DNA of 64,000 bases from Sphingobacterium alkalisoli (GTDB lineage: Bacteria > Bacteroidota > Bacteroidia > Sphingobacteriales > Sphingobacteriaceae): contig NZ_SUKA01000006.1 of the NCBI RefSeq assembly GCF_005049105.1, positions 310,001-374,000 of the forward strand. Direction: 5' to 3'. Both the position numbers and the translations under genes were made by a program. Shown here piece after piece: positions 34,571 through 43,744 of this stretch. The notes under the pieces were generated by a model. The model worked only from the letters and a program-made list of their open reading frames with translations, made no database searches and was not told the DNA's origin. Numbering within the stretch: position 1 is the first letter of the stretch; each line of letters opens with the position of its first letter.

Positions 34571-36598
34571 ATGAAAAAAATATTATTGATTATTTCTATA
34601 CTGATGGTTGTAATTTTTGCGTCCTGCAAGAAGTTTTTAGAAACTAGTTCCCCATCATCGCTAAGTCCCGAAACGGTGTTTAATACCAGTTCCATGGCAA
34701 AGGCGGCTGTAATGGGCTTATATGGTCGAATGACGGAAACGTACATCTACGGGCAAAAGCTGTCTGTAAACTGGCAGGGGGTGTCGGATATAGAGTCCAA
34801 TGGACAATTCAGTGAAACGCAGTACAACCAGCCAACGAGCGATTATGGAGCAGGTAATTTTTTTGGAGATTCGAACAACCAAACTACTCGGTGGCAACGC
34901 CTTTATGAGTTCGCAGAAATGTCCACGGCGGTAGTAGACGGTATTCGCAGTTCACCAATCCTAGAAAGTGATGCTACTATGAAACCGCTGTTGGGCGAAG
35001 CGTTGACACTCAAGTCGCTGGCTTTCTTTGAGCTCGTACGGTATTGGGGTGATGCTCCTTACAAGAAGGAGGCGTCAAAATCAGATCTTTCCAACGTTTA
35101 TATGGGCAAGTCGGATAAGGATACGGTATATCACTATCTAGTGCAGGATTTGGAAGAAGCCCAAAGCTATCTTCCCTGGAAAGGGGGCAATGCCGAATAC
35201 GGGACTGTAGAACGTGTCACAAAAGGTTTTGCAAAAGGATTATTAGCTCGAGTCGCACTGTTTGCCGGCGGATGGTCCCTGCGTGACGCGAACCAATTTC
35301 CGAATTCGACAGCAGAGAAACATCCTACACTATCAGAGATAAGTGGATATTATGTAGGCCGACCTCAAAATTGGAGAGACTATTACCGTATCGCTGCACA
35401 ACAAACTGCTGAAATTATCGGCTCGTCCGAAAATCCCCATAGTCTGGATCCAAGCTTTCAGAATGTTTGGGAATCCGTGTGTGGCGGACGTCCTAATTCG
35501 TTTAATGAAAACTTATTTGAAGTGGCTTTTGGTATGGGGAATAACGGAGATATTGGATCACTAATGGGATACGAGGTTGCGGGCAATTCCCGGTACGGTA
35601 CTCGGGGGTTTGGAGGAAGTTATGTAACCTCTACAGCCTATTATTTTTATTCCTTTGATCGGGAAGATCAACGGCGAGATGTTACGTTAACTTGGTTGCG
35701 TTATACATCGGAGAACAAGGAATCCATCAATACAAATCCCAATGATGTCAAACTCGGCAAATGGAGGATATATTGGATGTCAGATGCTTATCTGGCCTTA
35801 CACAGAACGGCAACAAGTAGGGTTGCGACTGGGGTGAACTGGATATTGATGCGTTATTCGGATGTGTATTTAATGTATGCTGAGGCAATGAGTCAAATTG
35901 AAAATGCAGATGCTGTTCATGAAGCTGCAGGAGGTTTATCTGCACGTCAAGCGTTAGAAAAGGTTCGTGAACGCGCTTTCGGTACAGGTTCCCCGAAGAT
36001 ATATACCTACGATTCGAACTTTTTGGATGCGGTTATTCATGAGAGAGCATGGGAATTCGGTGGCGAGTCCATCCGTAAGCAAGATCTTGTGCGCTGGGGG
36101 CTATTGTACGACAAGATAGAGGATATGAAAAAAGCGTTGTGTTTAATGTTCGATCATACACAGCCGGTAAAAATATTTGATAAGATTTACCAACCGTCAG
36201 ATTTTCCTACGGTCGTGTACTACCGCTTCAGAAATACGGAGTATATTGACCAGGCTTCCTTAAATTATTATGGAGATTTACCTGCCAATCCAGGAGGTGA
36301 CTATCTAGCAATTGACTGGTTCACGAAAGCTGTAGCCAAGCCACTTGTCGTCGAAGCAGGCCGAACGTATAACTATACCCTTTGGCCGGTTAGGGCGCTT
36401 TTGGCAGGAACAGGACTAATGGCGTCGTACGACTACGCTGGGTTTCTATCTACGCTTACCCATGGTAGTGAGATACAGTCCTTGCTCAGTCAATACAGAA
36501 TGGGCAACGGTGTATGTAATTATAGGTATCCATTTCCGATCTATGTAGATGATATTCGGGAATCGAGGGGTTATCTAGAAAATGCATATGGTTATTAA
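34571..36598 (+). CDS. SusD-like surface glycan-binding lipoprotein
   Basis: 675 residues from ATG 34571, ten bases after susC. It is a lipoprotein with lipobox FASC (Cys19) followed by KKFLET. TPR-like helices appear in LLGEALTLKSLAFFELVRYWGDAPY and TKGFAKGLLARVALFAGGW, and the RagB/SusD signature in ILMRYSDVYLMYAEAM and VIHERAWEFGGESIRKQDLVRWG. It is a lid of the SusC transporter that captures pectin fragments at the cell surface. The length is slightly above average, with a long C-terminal region after the RagB domain. Confidence 0.95.
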   Translation: MKKILLIISILMVVIFASCKKFLETSSPSSLSPETVFNTSSMAKAAVMGLYGRMTETYIYGQKLSVNWQGVSDIESNGQFSETQYNQPTSDYGAGNFFGDSNNQTTRWQRLYEFAEMSTAVVDGIRSSPILESDATMKPLLGEALTLKSLAFFELVRYWGDAPYKKEASKSDLSNVYMGKSDKDTVYHYLVQDLEEAQSYLPWKGGNAEYGTVERVTKGFAKGLLARVALFAGGWSLRDANQFPNSTAEKHPTLSEISGYYVGRPQNWRDYYRIAAQQTAEIIGSSENPHSLDPSFQNVWESVCGGRPNSFNENLFEVAFGMGNNGDIGSLMGYEVAGNSRYGTRGFGGSYVTSTAYYFYSFDREDQRRDVTLTWLRYTSENKESINTNPNDVKLGKWRIYWMSDAYLALHRTATSRVATGVNWILMRYSDVYLMYAEAMSQIENADAVHEAAGGLSARQALEKVRERAFGTGSPKIYTYDSNFLDAVIHERAWEFGGESIRKQDLVRWGLLYDKIEDMKKALCLMFDHTQPVKIFDKIYQPSDFPTVVYYRFRNTEYIDQASLNYYGDLPANPGGDYLAIDWFTKAVAKPLVVEAGRTYNYTLWPVRALLAGTGLMASYDYAGFLSTLTHGSEIQSLLSQYRMGNGVCNYRYPFPIYVDDIRESRGYLENAYGY

Positions 36599-36618
36599 TA
36601 GTAGGAAAATATAGAAAT

Positions 36619-38244
36619 ATGAAAAAGATATTTTTTAAGATTTTAATGCTCGGAATAGTAGGAATATCCATCTCGGGCTGTCAAAAAAAAGTTAACGATT
36701 GGGATATAGATCCCACCCATCAGCGACTTTTTAAATCATTGGTGTTCAACGTTGCCCGTATCGGTTCGACCGAAGTGGAAATCCGATACACGCAAACTGT
36801 CTCTGCCGACAAATACATATTCGAGTTTAGCAAAGATAATCTTGAATTCAACGAAATTGTCAAAACCGTGGAAATATTTGCAGACACACTCACGCCGTTT
36901 GCCCCGTCTACCTCACCGGCAAGAGTAGAATACCGGACAATTTTTGATGAACTCGATGGCCTGACGGAATACGCTGTGCGCATGAAAGGCGTCAATACGG
37001 AGACTGGAGAAGAATCCAGCTATTCGCAATTAATCTTTCTAACGCCCGCTGAACAATTGTTTAATAGTGCGGACGCCTTTGTGGACAGGATGGTGATGCA
37101 TTGGACACCCACGGATAGGGTAACCCATGTCAGTGTTTTTGATCCCGTGAGTAATATCGAAATCCAGACGATTCAATTGTCGGCTTCGAATAAGACAGAT
37201 GGAAATGTGGAGATTCTAGGGTTGCAGCCCGGGACAAAATACCATATCGCTATTTTCAATGAGGCGGTCCTACGCGGATCCCGGACTGTTACGACCTCAG
37301 GTTTGGCCGGTGGTGAAATTATAATTGTTAACCCCGGAGATAATATTCCAGCATTGGTGGCGGATGCGGTAGCCGACGGAAAGCCGAATATAATTCTGAT
37401 GTTCAACGGCGGACAAATCTATGATTTGGCAACGCTGACTATGCCTTCCGGTGTGAATAATTTGAGTATTACGGGAGAACCTGATAATAACGGAAATAAG
37501 CCACGGTTGAATATCAGCGCATTACGGTTCTCGGATATTGTCTATGGTGAGGTAGTTTTTGAAAATGTTGATATTTATGCCGTGAGTGGTAGTGCGTTCC
37601 TGATTACACAGGATAAAAATGAATCTGATGTGGAAGCTTATACTTTTAGAAACTGTTATATCGAACGGTTTGGAAATGGCGTTGTCCGCTTAAATAATGC
37701 GGCCAATGTGCAAGGTATCATTTTTGACAATTGTATTTTGGATAGAATCGGCGGCTGGGGAGTTGTAAACGTAGGCGGTAGCGCTGCAATAGTTGATTCG
37801 ATTTCCTTTACCAACAGTACGTTGGTAGATCTATCTACACAGTTGATGGATGTTCGTGTGGCCATTAAAAAAATCGTTATTGAAAGTTGTACGTTCTATA
37901 ATCAAAATGCGGGTTTGAGCCAATTATTACGCTTTGATACGAATAAACTGCCCTTGCAGCTCGTTACGAACAACAACATCATTGCCGGAACAAATAATGG
38001 TGCAAAAGTTAACGCAACGAGTTACGACCACGCCAACTTTGGTCTAGCTGTTTCCTTCGCTGGCAGCTATCGTACGAATGAACTGCAAATTGAACGTGCT
38101 TCACGTGATTTTTCCGAGATAACTATTTTTGACGGAACGGCTGATGATCTATTTGTCGATCCTGCAAATAAAGATTTTCATATTAAATCGGGTAATGGTT
38201 TTGGTGGCCGGGGAACAGCCGGAGACCCGCGGTGGTTTGATTAA
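36619..38244 (+). CDS. DUF4957/DUF5123-type surface lipoprotein (SusE-position glycan-binding candidate)
   Basis: 541 residues. Lipobox ISGC (Cys21) gives a lipoprotein. About residues 30-130 look like a fibronectin-III-like domain (DELDGLTEYAVRMKGVNTET) and 140-225 like a second one. About 270-510 is a parallel beta-helix (FRNCYIERFGNGVVRLNNAANVQGIIFDNCILDRIGG) ending in DPANKDFHIKSGNG, the pattern of DUF4957/DUF5123 proteins typical of pectin PULs. No lyase acid or arginine cluster is obvious. It is probably a surface pectin-binding protein in the SusE position after SusD, though weak lyase activity is not excluded. Confidence 0.8.
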   Translation: MKKIFFKILMLGIVGISISGCQKKVNDWDIDPTHQRLFKSLVFNVARIGSTEVEIRYTQTVSADKYIFEFSKDNLEFNEIVKTVEIFADTLTPFAPSTSPARVEYRTIFDELDGLTEYAVRMKGVNTETGEESSYSQLIFLTPAEQLFNSADAFVDRMVMHWTPTDRVTHVSVFDPVSNIEIQTIQLSASNKTDGNVEILGLQPGTKYHIAIFNEAVLRGSRTVTTSGLAGGEIIIVNPGDNIPALVADAVADGKPNIILMFNGGQIYDLATLTMPSGVNNLSITGEPDNNGNKPRLNISALRFSDIVYGEVVFENVDIYAVSGSAFLITQDKNESDVEAYTFRNCYIERFGNGVVRLNNAANVQGIIFDNCILDRIGGWGVVNVGGSAAIVDSISFTNSTLVDLSTQLMDVRVAIKKIVIESCTFYNQNAGLSQLLRFDTNKLPLQLVTNNNIIAGTNNGAKVNATSYDHANFGLAVSFAGSYRTNELQIERASRDFSEITIFDGTADDLFVDPANKDFHIKSGNGFGGRGTAGDPRWFD

Positions 38245-38296
38245 GCTTGGAGATGGGTAGGCCTAGGGATTTTTTTGTGCATTTAAAAAAAAGAAA

Positions 38297-39772
38297 ATGA
38301 AAGTAAATAAACACCGGTATTTATATCTATCTATCGCTACGTTGATTCTTCTATTTGCCTGTAGTAAGGGTGGAGAGAACGAGCAAGAAACAGATAATGA
38401 CAACGGGTTTAAGCCTGTCGAAGAGGAAGCTTTTGCATTTCCAGAGGCGGAAGGCTTTGGTCGCAAAGTCACGGGAGGACGCGGTGGCCGTGTCATTAAA
38501 GTGACCAACCTGAATGATGCAGGAACCGGTAGTCTGAGAGCGGCAGTGACTGCCTCAGGTCCACGGATTGTCGTATTTGAGGTGTCCGGTACGATCGAAT
38601 TGCAATCGCAATTGAATATCCGCAATCCTCATATAACCCTAGCTGGGCAGACAGCGCCGGGAGATGGTATCACCATAAAAAATTATCCTGTGGTCCTGTC
38701 TACCCAAAATGTAATTATCCGTTTTATGCGCTTTCGTATGGGGGATGAAAAGGGGGTGGAAGCGGATGCCTTAGGAGGTTTCGAACAGAAAGATATCATG
38801 ATCGATCATTGCTCAATGAGCTGGTCCACCGATGAGTGTGTATCATTTTATAGCAATGAAAATTTTACTCTCCAATGGTGTGTTATTTCCGAAAGCCTCC
38901 GTTTTTCTGCACACGACAAAGGTGCACATGGATATGGTGGTATCTTTGGCGGCTTCAAGGCATCCTTCCATCATAATTTAATAGCGCATCATGATAGCCG
39001 GAACCCACGTTTTGGCGAACGTGGAGGAACGGATATTGCACGTCGATCTCTAGTCGATTATCGAAATAATGTCATCTATAATTGGGGAGGAAATAGCGCG
39101 TATGGAGGTGAGGGGATGCATATCAATCTTGTCAACAATTATTATAAACCTGGCCCCGCAACCCAAAATCGAGCTAATACACGTATTTATTCTATAGACA
39201 AAAGTAAAAATCCCCAAGAACCAATGTATGATATCTGGGGGAAATATTATATAGCAGGTAACTATTTTGAAAATCAGCCTGCTGTGACCAGCAACAATTG
39301 GTCAAACGGTGTTTATAACCAGTTTCATAATAGCTATGGCATCGTTTCCGAAAACGATAAAGTCGCAATGCAACAAGCTACCCCTCATGATATCGAAAAT
39401 AATGTAACCACGCATACGGCCCAAGAAGCTTATGAAAAAGTCTTGCTGTTCGCAGGAGCAAGCCTAAAAAGAGATGCGGTCGATATTCGTGTCGTCGACG
39501 ATGTCGCAAACAAAACGTATACTGCCCATGGATCCAGTGGAGATCAATATAGTCGATTCGGGATAATCGATAGCCCAGGAGACGTAGGCGGCTGGCCGGA
39601 GCTTAGCTCCGGCACGGTTCCATTGGATACGGATGGGGATGGTATACCCGACGAGTGGGAAATCGCAAACAAACTCGATCCTAGTAAACCGAACGCCGAC
39701 GGACGTAACCTAAGTACGGCGTACGACAATATCGAAGTGTATATAAATAGTTTGGTAAACGTTAAAAAGTAA
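38297..39772 (+). CDS. Pectate lyase family 1, lipoprotein
   Basis: 491 residues. Lipobox FACS (Cys22). PL1 beta-helix: PEAEGFGRKVTGGRGGRVIKVTNLNDAGTGSLRAA, GQTAPGDGITI, RFMRFRMGD, the Ca2+-site strand IDHCSMSWSTDECVSFY and the substrate/catalytic arginine region HHDSRNPRFGE. The end carries a calcium-type DTDGDGIPDEWE turn. It cleaves de-esterified homogalacturonan by beta-elimination at the cell surface. First enzyme gene after the transport genes; the CE8 gene follows by 7 bases. The second PL1 (42188) is its diverged paralogue. Confidence 0.94.
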   Translation: MKVNKHRYLYLSIATLILLFACSKGGENEQETDNDNGFKPVEEEAFAFPEAEGFGRKVTGGRGGRVIKVTNLNDAGTGSLRAAVTASGPRIVVFEVSGTIELQSQLNIRNPHITLAGQTAPGDGITIKNYPVVLSTQNVIIRFMRFRMGDEKGVEADALGGFEQKDIMIDHCSMSWSTDECVSFYSNENFTLQWCVISESLRFSAHDKGAHGYGGIFGGFKASFHHNLIAHHDSRNPRFGERGGTDIARRSLVDYRNNVIYNWGGNSAYGGEGMHINLVNNYYKPGPATQNRANTRIYSIDKSKNPQEPMYDIWGKYYIAGNYFENQPAVTSNNWSNGVYNQFHNSYGIVSENDKVAMQQATPHDIENNVTTHTAQEAYEKVLLFAGASLKRDAVDIRVVDDVANKTYTAHGSSGDQYSRFGIIDSPGDVGGWPELSSGTVPLDTDGDGIPDEWEIANKLDPSKPNADGRNLSTAYDNIEVYINSLVNVKK

Positions 39773-39779
39773 ATAAAGT

Positions 39780-40868
39780 ATGTATTTGAAGTTTAAATAT
39801 AAAGACTTTCTCTCTATTATGGCAAGCACGACCTATTGTGTACTATTGCTCGCTATGTATCCTGCGTTGGTCGCATGTTCCCATAAAGATGATTCGTTAT
39901 CGGAACTTATCAAAGAGGAGGATGAGCCGGATAAAAATATCAAAGCCAATGCCGTTGTGGCAGCAGACGGTACAGGCGACTTTACGACGGTACAGGCAGC
40001 CATTAATGCTGCCCCAAATAATAGGAAAACCTATTTCTATATCTATATTAAGAAAGGAGCGTATAAAGAAGTAATCACGATCCCTAAAAATAAAGACTAT
40101 ATTTATCTCTATGGGGAGGATGCTGCATATACCATCCTGACCTTTGACAACTATGCCAAACGACTGAGGCCTGATGGATCAGAATTTGGTACCAGTGGAT
40201 CTGCCTCATTTTTTGCAAATGGTGATTTCTTTGTGGCAGAAAACCTGACATTTGAAAATACCGCAGGTATCGATGCAGGCCAGGCCTTGGCAATCAATAT
40301 TGGCGGAGCACGATCTTCCTTTCGGAATTGTCGTTTTTTGGGACATCAAGATACCTGGTATGCAGGCAATGGTACGTTCCAATATCTTCGGGATTGCTTT
40401 ATCGAAGGATCAGTAGACTTTATCTTTGGTGGGTCTACCGCTTTTTTTGATGAATGCCATATGCAAAGTACACGAAATGGCTACATTACTGCGGCTTCAA
40501 CCCCAGAAAATCAACTATACGGGTATGTTTTTCAAAAATGTAAAATTACGGCTTATCCCACTGTTGCAGAAGGGTCTGTTTATCTTGGAAGACCTTGGCG
40601 ACCCCATGCAAAGGTTGTATTTCTACAGCCTAATTTAGGTAAACATATCCGTAAGGAGGGATGGCACAACTGGGGGAATGCTGCTAATGAAACCAGCGCT
40701 TTCTATGCTGAATATAATTCTACCGGAGAAGGAGCTAGTCCAAGTACACGAGTAGCTTGGTCTCGACAGCTGACAACAGAGCAAGCGACGAGCTTCACCT
40801 ATGAGAAGGTGATCGGCAGCCAACATCCCGGTTTTATAGAAGATGATATCACTATAACGCCCAAATAA
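39780..40868 (+). CDS. Pectin methylesterase (CE8), lipoprotein
   Basis: 362 residues. A lipobox-like ALVACS (Cys33) anchors it. The CE8 beta-helix motifs are complete: TGDFTTVQAAINAAP, GQALAINI, FLGHQDTWY (catalytic Gln and Asp), SVDFIFGGSTAFFDEC (second catalytic Asp) and YLGRPWRP (substrate Arg and Trp). It removes methyl groups from homogalacturonan so the neighbouring pectate lyases and the GH28 can act. It lies 7 bases after the PL1 gene, clearly the same transcript. Confidence 0.96.
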   Translation: MYLKFKYKDFLSIMASTTYCVLLLAMYPALVACSHKDDSLSELIKEEDEPDKNIKANAVVAADGTGDFTTVQAAINAAPNNRKTYFYIYIKKGAYKEVITIPKNKDYIYLYGEDAAYTILTFDNYAKRLRPDGSEFGTSGSASFFANGDFFVAENLTFENTAGIDAGQALAINIGGARSSFRNCRFLGHQDTWYAGNGTFQYLRDCFIEGSVDFIFGGSTAFFDECHMQSTRNGYITAASTPENQLYGYVFQKCKITAYPTVAEGSVYLGRPWRPHAKVVFLQPNLGKHIRKEGWHNWGNAANETSAFYAEYNSTGEGASPSTRVAWSRQLTTEQATSFTYEKVIGSQHPGFIEDDITITPK

Positions 40869-41025
40869 ATGTAACAAAGTTGTGTTGAGCGAGAAATCAA
40901 ACCTTTTTTACGAAATATTTGCCCCGAGGGGGAGATATAGTTCGTATTTTTAGATGAACGTAAAAACAATCTTTACACCAAAAGTAAGCCCTCATCTAGA
41001 AAGATGTTTTTTAGAAAAAATGCAC

Positions 41026-42186
41026 ATGAAAAAACTACTAATACTGATCTGTATTTCTTTTCTTAGCTTCGGAGCATTCGCCCAAAAAAATTATGTGCGA
41101 ATGGTCGATTCAGAGATGAAACGTAATCCTGAAGCCTGGATGCTTGATTTTTCAAAAGCGCCGAAATGGAACTACTGTCACGGATTAGTGTCGCAGTCGA
41201 TATTACAAACTTACGATAAGACTGGAGAGCGCAAATACTACGCGTATATTTATGATTATGTAGACACCATGATCAATGAAAGCGGTGATATATTGGGGTA
41301 TAAGCCACAAGAATACAATATAGACCGTGTAAATACCGGGAAAATTTTGTTTCCTATTCTAGCAAAAACAGGAGAAAAGCGCTTTAAAATCGCCTTGGAT
41401 CACCAACGCGAACAAATGCGTACGCACCCTCGGACGAAGGAAGGAAGTTTTTGGCATAAAAAAGTATATCCACATCAAGTCTGGCTAGATGGACTGTATA
41501 TGGCGGGACCCTTCTTGGCCCAATATGCAGAAAAAAACAATGAAACCGACTTGTTTGATGACGTAGCATTGCAGATCGTAGATGTACGAAAAAACTTGTA
41601 TGATCCCAAGACAGGTTTATATTATCACGGCTGGGACGAAAGTAAATCACAGCGTTGGGCCGATCCTAAGACAGGACTTTCGCCTAATTTTTGGTCTAGA
41701 AGTATTGGCTGGTACATGATGTCTATCGTAGATGTTTTGGATTTCTTACCGGAGAGGCATCCCGATAGACCCGAAATTTTAAAAATTCTACAAGAGCTGG
41801 CATCATCTCTGGAGAAATTTAGAGATCCCCATACCGGCATGTGGTATCAGGTAACCAACATGCAAGATCGAGAAGGGAATTACCAGGAATCTACAGGCTC
41901 TATTATGTTTATTTATGCTTGGATCAAAGGTGCTCAAAAAGGATATTTAGACCAAAGCTTCCTAAGGAAAGGAGAGGAAGCTTATGAACAATTTATCCAA
42001 CATTTTACCAAGACAGAAAAGGACGGAACTTGGAGTATAACGAGCTGCTGCTCCGTGGCGGGATTAGGTGGCGACAAGAACTATCGCGACGGTAGTTTTG
42101 CATATTATATTTCTGAACTGGTACGAGACAACGACCCTAAAGCCGTAGGTCCATTTATTATGACCAGTATATTATTGGATCGATAA
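41026..42186 (+). CDS. Unsaturated glucuronyl/galacturonyl hydrolase (GH105)
   Basis: 386 residues from ATG 41026, opening the signal peptide MKKLLILICISFLSFGAFA-Q; another ATG two codons earlier is equally usable. (alpha/alpha)6 barrel. PHQVWLDGLYMAGPFLAQYA carries the family catalytic Asp, and WYQVTNMQDREGNYQESTGS and FWSRSIGWYMMSIVDVLDFLP are typical. It hydrates and removes the 4,5-unsaturated uronic acid left by pectate lyases, in the periplasm. A 157-base gap precedes it, larger than elsewhere in the PUL, so a second promoter is possible. Confidence 0.92.
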   Translation: MKKLLILICISFLSFGAFAQKNYVRMVDSEMKRNPEAWMLDFSKAPKWNYCHGLVSQSILQTYDKTGERKYYAYIYDYVDTMINESGDILGYKPQEYNIDRVNTGKILFPILAKTGEKRFKIALDHQREQMRTHPRTKEGSFWHKKVYPHQVWLDGLYMAGPFLAQYAEKNNETDLFDDVALQIVDVRKNLYDPKTGLYYHGWDESKSQRWADPKTGLSPNFWSRSIGWYMMSIVDVLDFLPERHPDRPEILKILQELASSLEKFRDPHTGMWYQVTNMQDREGNYQESTGSIMFIYAWIKGAQKGYLDQSFLRKGEEAYEQFIQHFTKTEKDGTWSITSCCSVAGLGGDKNYRDGSFAYYISELVRDNDPKAVGPFIMTSILLDR

Positions 42187-42187
42187 T

Positions 42188-43669
42188 ATGAACGATATGA
42201 AACAATTTTTTTTAGTCATCATAGGTTTATTCCTATCTATTTCAGCGCTATTCGCGCAAGCGGTTGCTTCTTTCCCCGGAGCAGAAGGTGGCGGTATGTA
42301 TGCAACAGGTGGGAGGGGTGGTTCTGTTTACTACGTAAACACCTTAGAAGATAATGAAATTGGGGATCTACAGACGCGGCAAGGATCTTTTCGTTGGTGC
42401 ATTAATCAGACCGAACCACGCACTATTCTATTCAAAACCGGAGGTACCATTTATTTAAAGAGCAGCCTATCAATTAGAAATGGAAACGTAACTATTGCAG
42501 GTCAATCTGCACCTGGAGATGGCATATGTTTAGCGGGCTTCCCGGTTACGTTGGCTGCGGATAATATAATCATACGTTTTTTACGCTTTCGAATGGGAGA
42601 TCGTTATTTATCTACTAAAGAGTCTGATGGAGCGGATGCGTTTAGTGGACGTCAAAATACCAACGTCATACTCGATCACTGTTCGATCAGCTGGAGTACC
42701 GATGAGTGCTCGTCTTTCTACGACAATGAGAACTTTACTATGCAATGGTGCATTATTTCTGAGAGTTTGCGTTTGTCCGGACATTCTAAGGGGCCTCACG
42801 GTTACGGTGCCATTTGGGGTGGATTGCGAGCTACTTTTCACCATAATTTGTTGGCCCATCATGATAGCCGTACGCCTCGTTATGGGCCCGGCGCTAAATA
42901 CGCAGGAAAAGATACGACTGATGTACGGAATAATGTGTTCTACAATTGGAATGGCAATGGAGCATATGGAGGTGAGGCAATGCATATCAATATCATAAAC
43001 AATTATTATAAACCAGGACCTGGAACGGAGAAACGTGTTAAGGATCGGATAGTAGCCTTAAATGCGAGCGGTGAAAATGGCTATTTCAAATCCATTATAG
43101 GAGTTTGGGGAAAATATTACATTAACGGAAATGTGCTTGATCATAACCCCACTATTTCTGCTGATAATTGGTTAGGAGTAACCATTCAGGGAAATCAAAC
43201 TATGGCTGGAATCAAACTAGAAAAACCGCTCGTGGTGCATACTATGCAAACACACAACGCACAGACTGCCTACGAAAAAGTGTTAGCACACGCAGGTTGT
43301 TCCATTTATAGAGATGCCATTGACCAGCGGATTGTACGGGAGACAGCAACAGGTAGCGCTCAATTTATAGGCAAAAGTCGGCACAATGGTAAAGGAGGGG
43401 AATGGAAGAGCAAAAATTATCCACGGAAAGGACTCCTTGATTCCCAGGAAGATCTAAATCCTAATGCAAAAGATAAGAGTTGGTCTGCGTGGCCAATACT
43501 ACAATCTGGAGTAGCCGTTATGGATACTGATGGCAATGGGATTCCTGATGGATGGCTAGAAGAGCACCATCCTGGCAAAAAGGCCGAAGACCTTAACAAA
43601 GAAGGGTATACGTATCTGGAATGCTACCTGAATAGTTTAGTACAATATATTACGGCAAATCAAATCTGA
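42188..43669 (+). CDS. Pectate lyase family 1, periplasmic or secreted
   Basis: 493 residues with a type I signal peptide (SALFA-Q), not a lipoprotein, unlike the PL1 at 38297. FPGAEGGGMYATGGRGGSVYYVNTL, GQSAPGDGICL, RFLRFRMGD, LDHCSISWSTDECSSFY and HHDSRTPRYGP match PL1 with its Ca2+ site and Arg. The tail has a DTDGNGIPDGWLEEH calcium-like turn. The ATG is one base after the GH105 stop. Different localisation suggests a division of labour: one PL1 at the surface, this one finishing imported fragments. ATG 42197 is an alternative start. Confidence 0.94.
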   Translation: MNDMKQFFLVIIGLFLSISALFAQAVASFPGAEGGGMYATGGRGGSVYYVNTLEDNEIGDLQTRQGSFRWCINQTEPRTILFKTGGTIYLKSSLSIRNGNVTIAGQSAPGDGICLAGFPVTLAADNIIIRFLRFRMGDRYLSTKESDGADAFSGRQNTNVILDHCSISWSTDECSSFYDNENFTMQWCIISESLRLSGHSKGPHGYGAIWGGLRATFHHNLLAHHDSRTPRYGPGAKYAGKDTTDVRNNVFYNWNGNGAYGGEAMHINIINNYYKPGPGTEKRVKDRIVALNASGENGYFKSIIGVWGKYYINGNVLDHNPTISADNWLGVTIQGNQTMAGIKLEKPLVVHTMQTHNAQTAYEKVLAHAGCSIYRDAIDQRIVRETATGSAQFIGKSRHNGKGGEWKSKNYPRKGLLDSQEDLNPNAKDKSWSAWPILQSGVAVMDTDGNGIPDGWLEEHHPGKKAEDLNKEGYTYLECYLNSLVQYITANQI

Positions 43670-43744
43670 TCATATATAAATAGCGATGTGATCGAATAAG
43701 AAGATATACAACACATCAATCTAGTTAATACATAATTTTTAATA

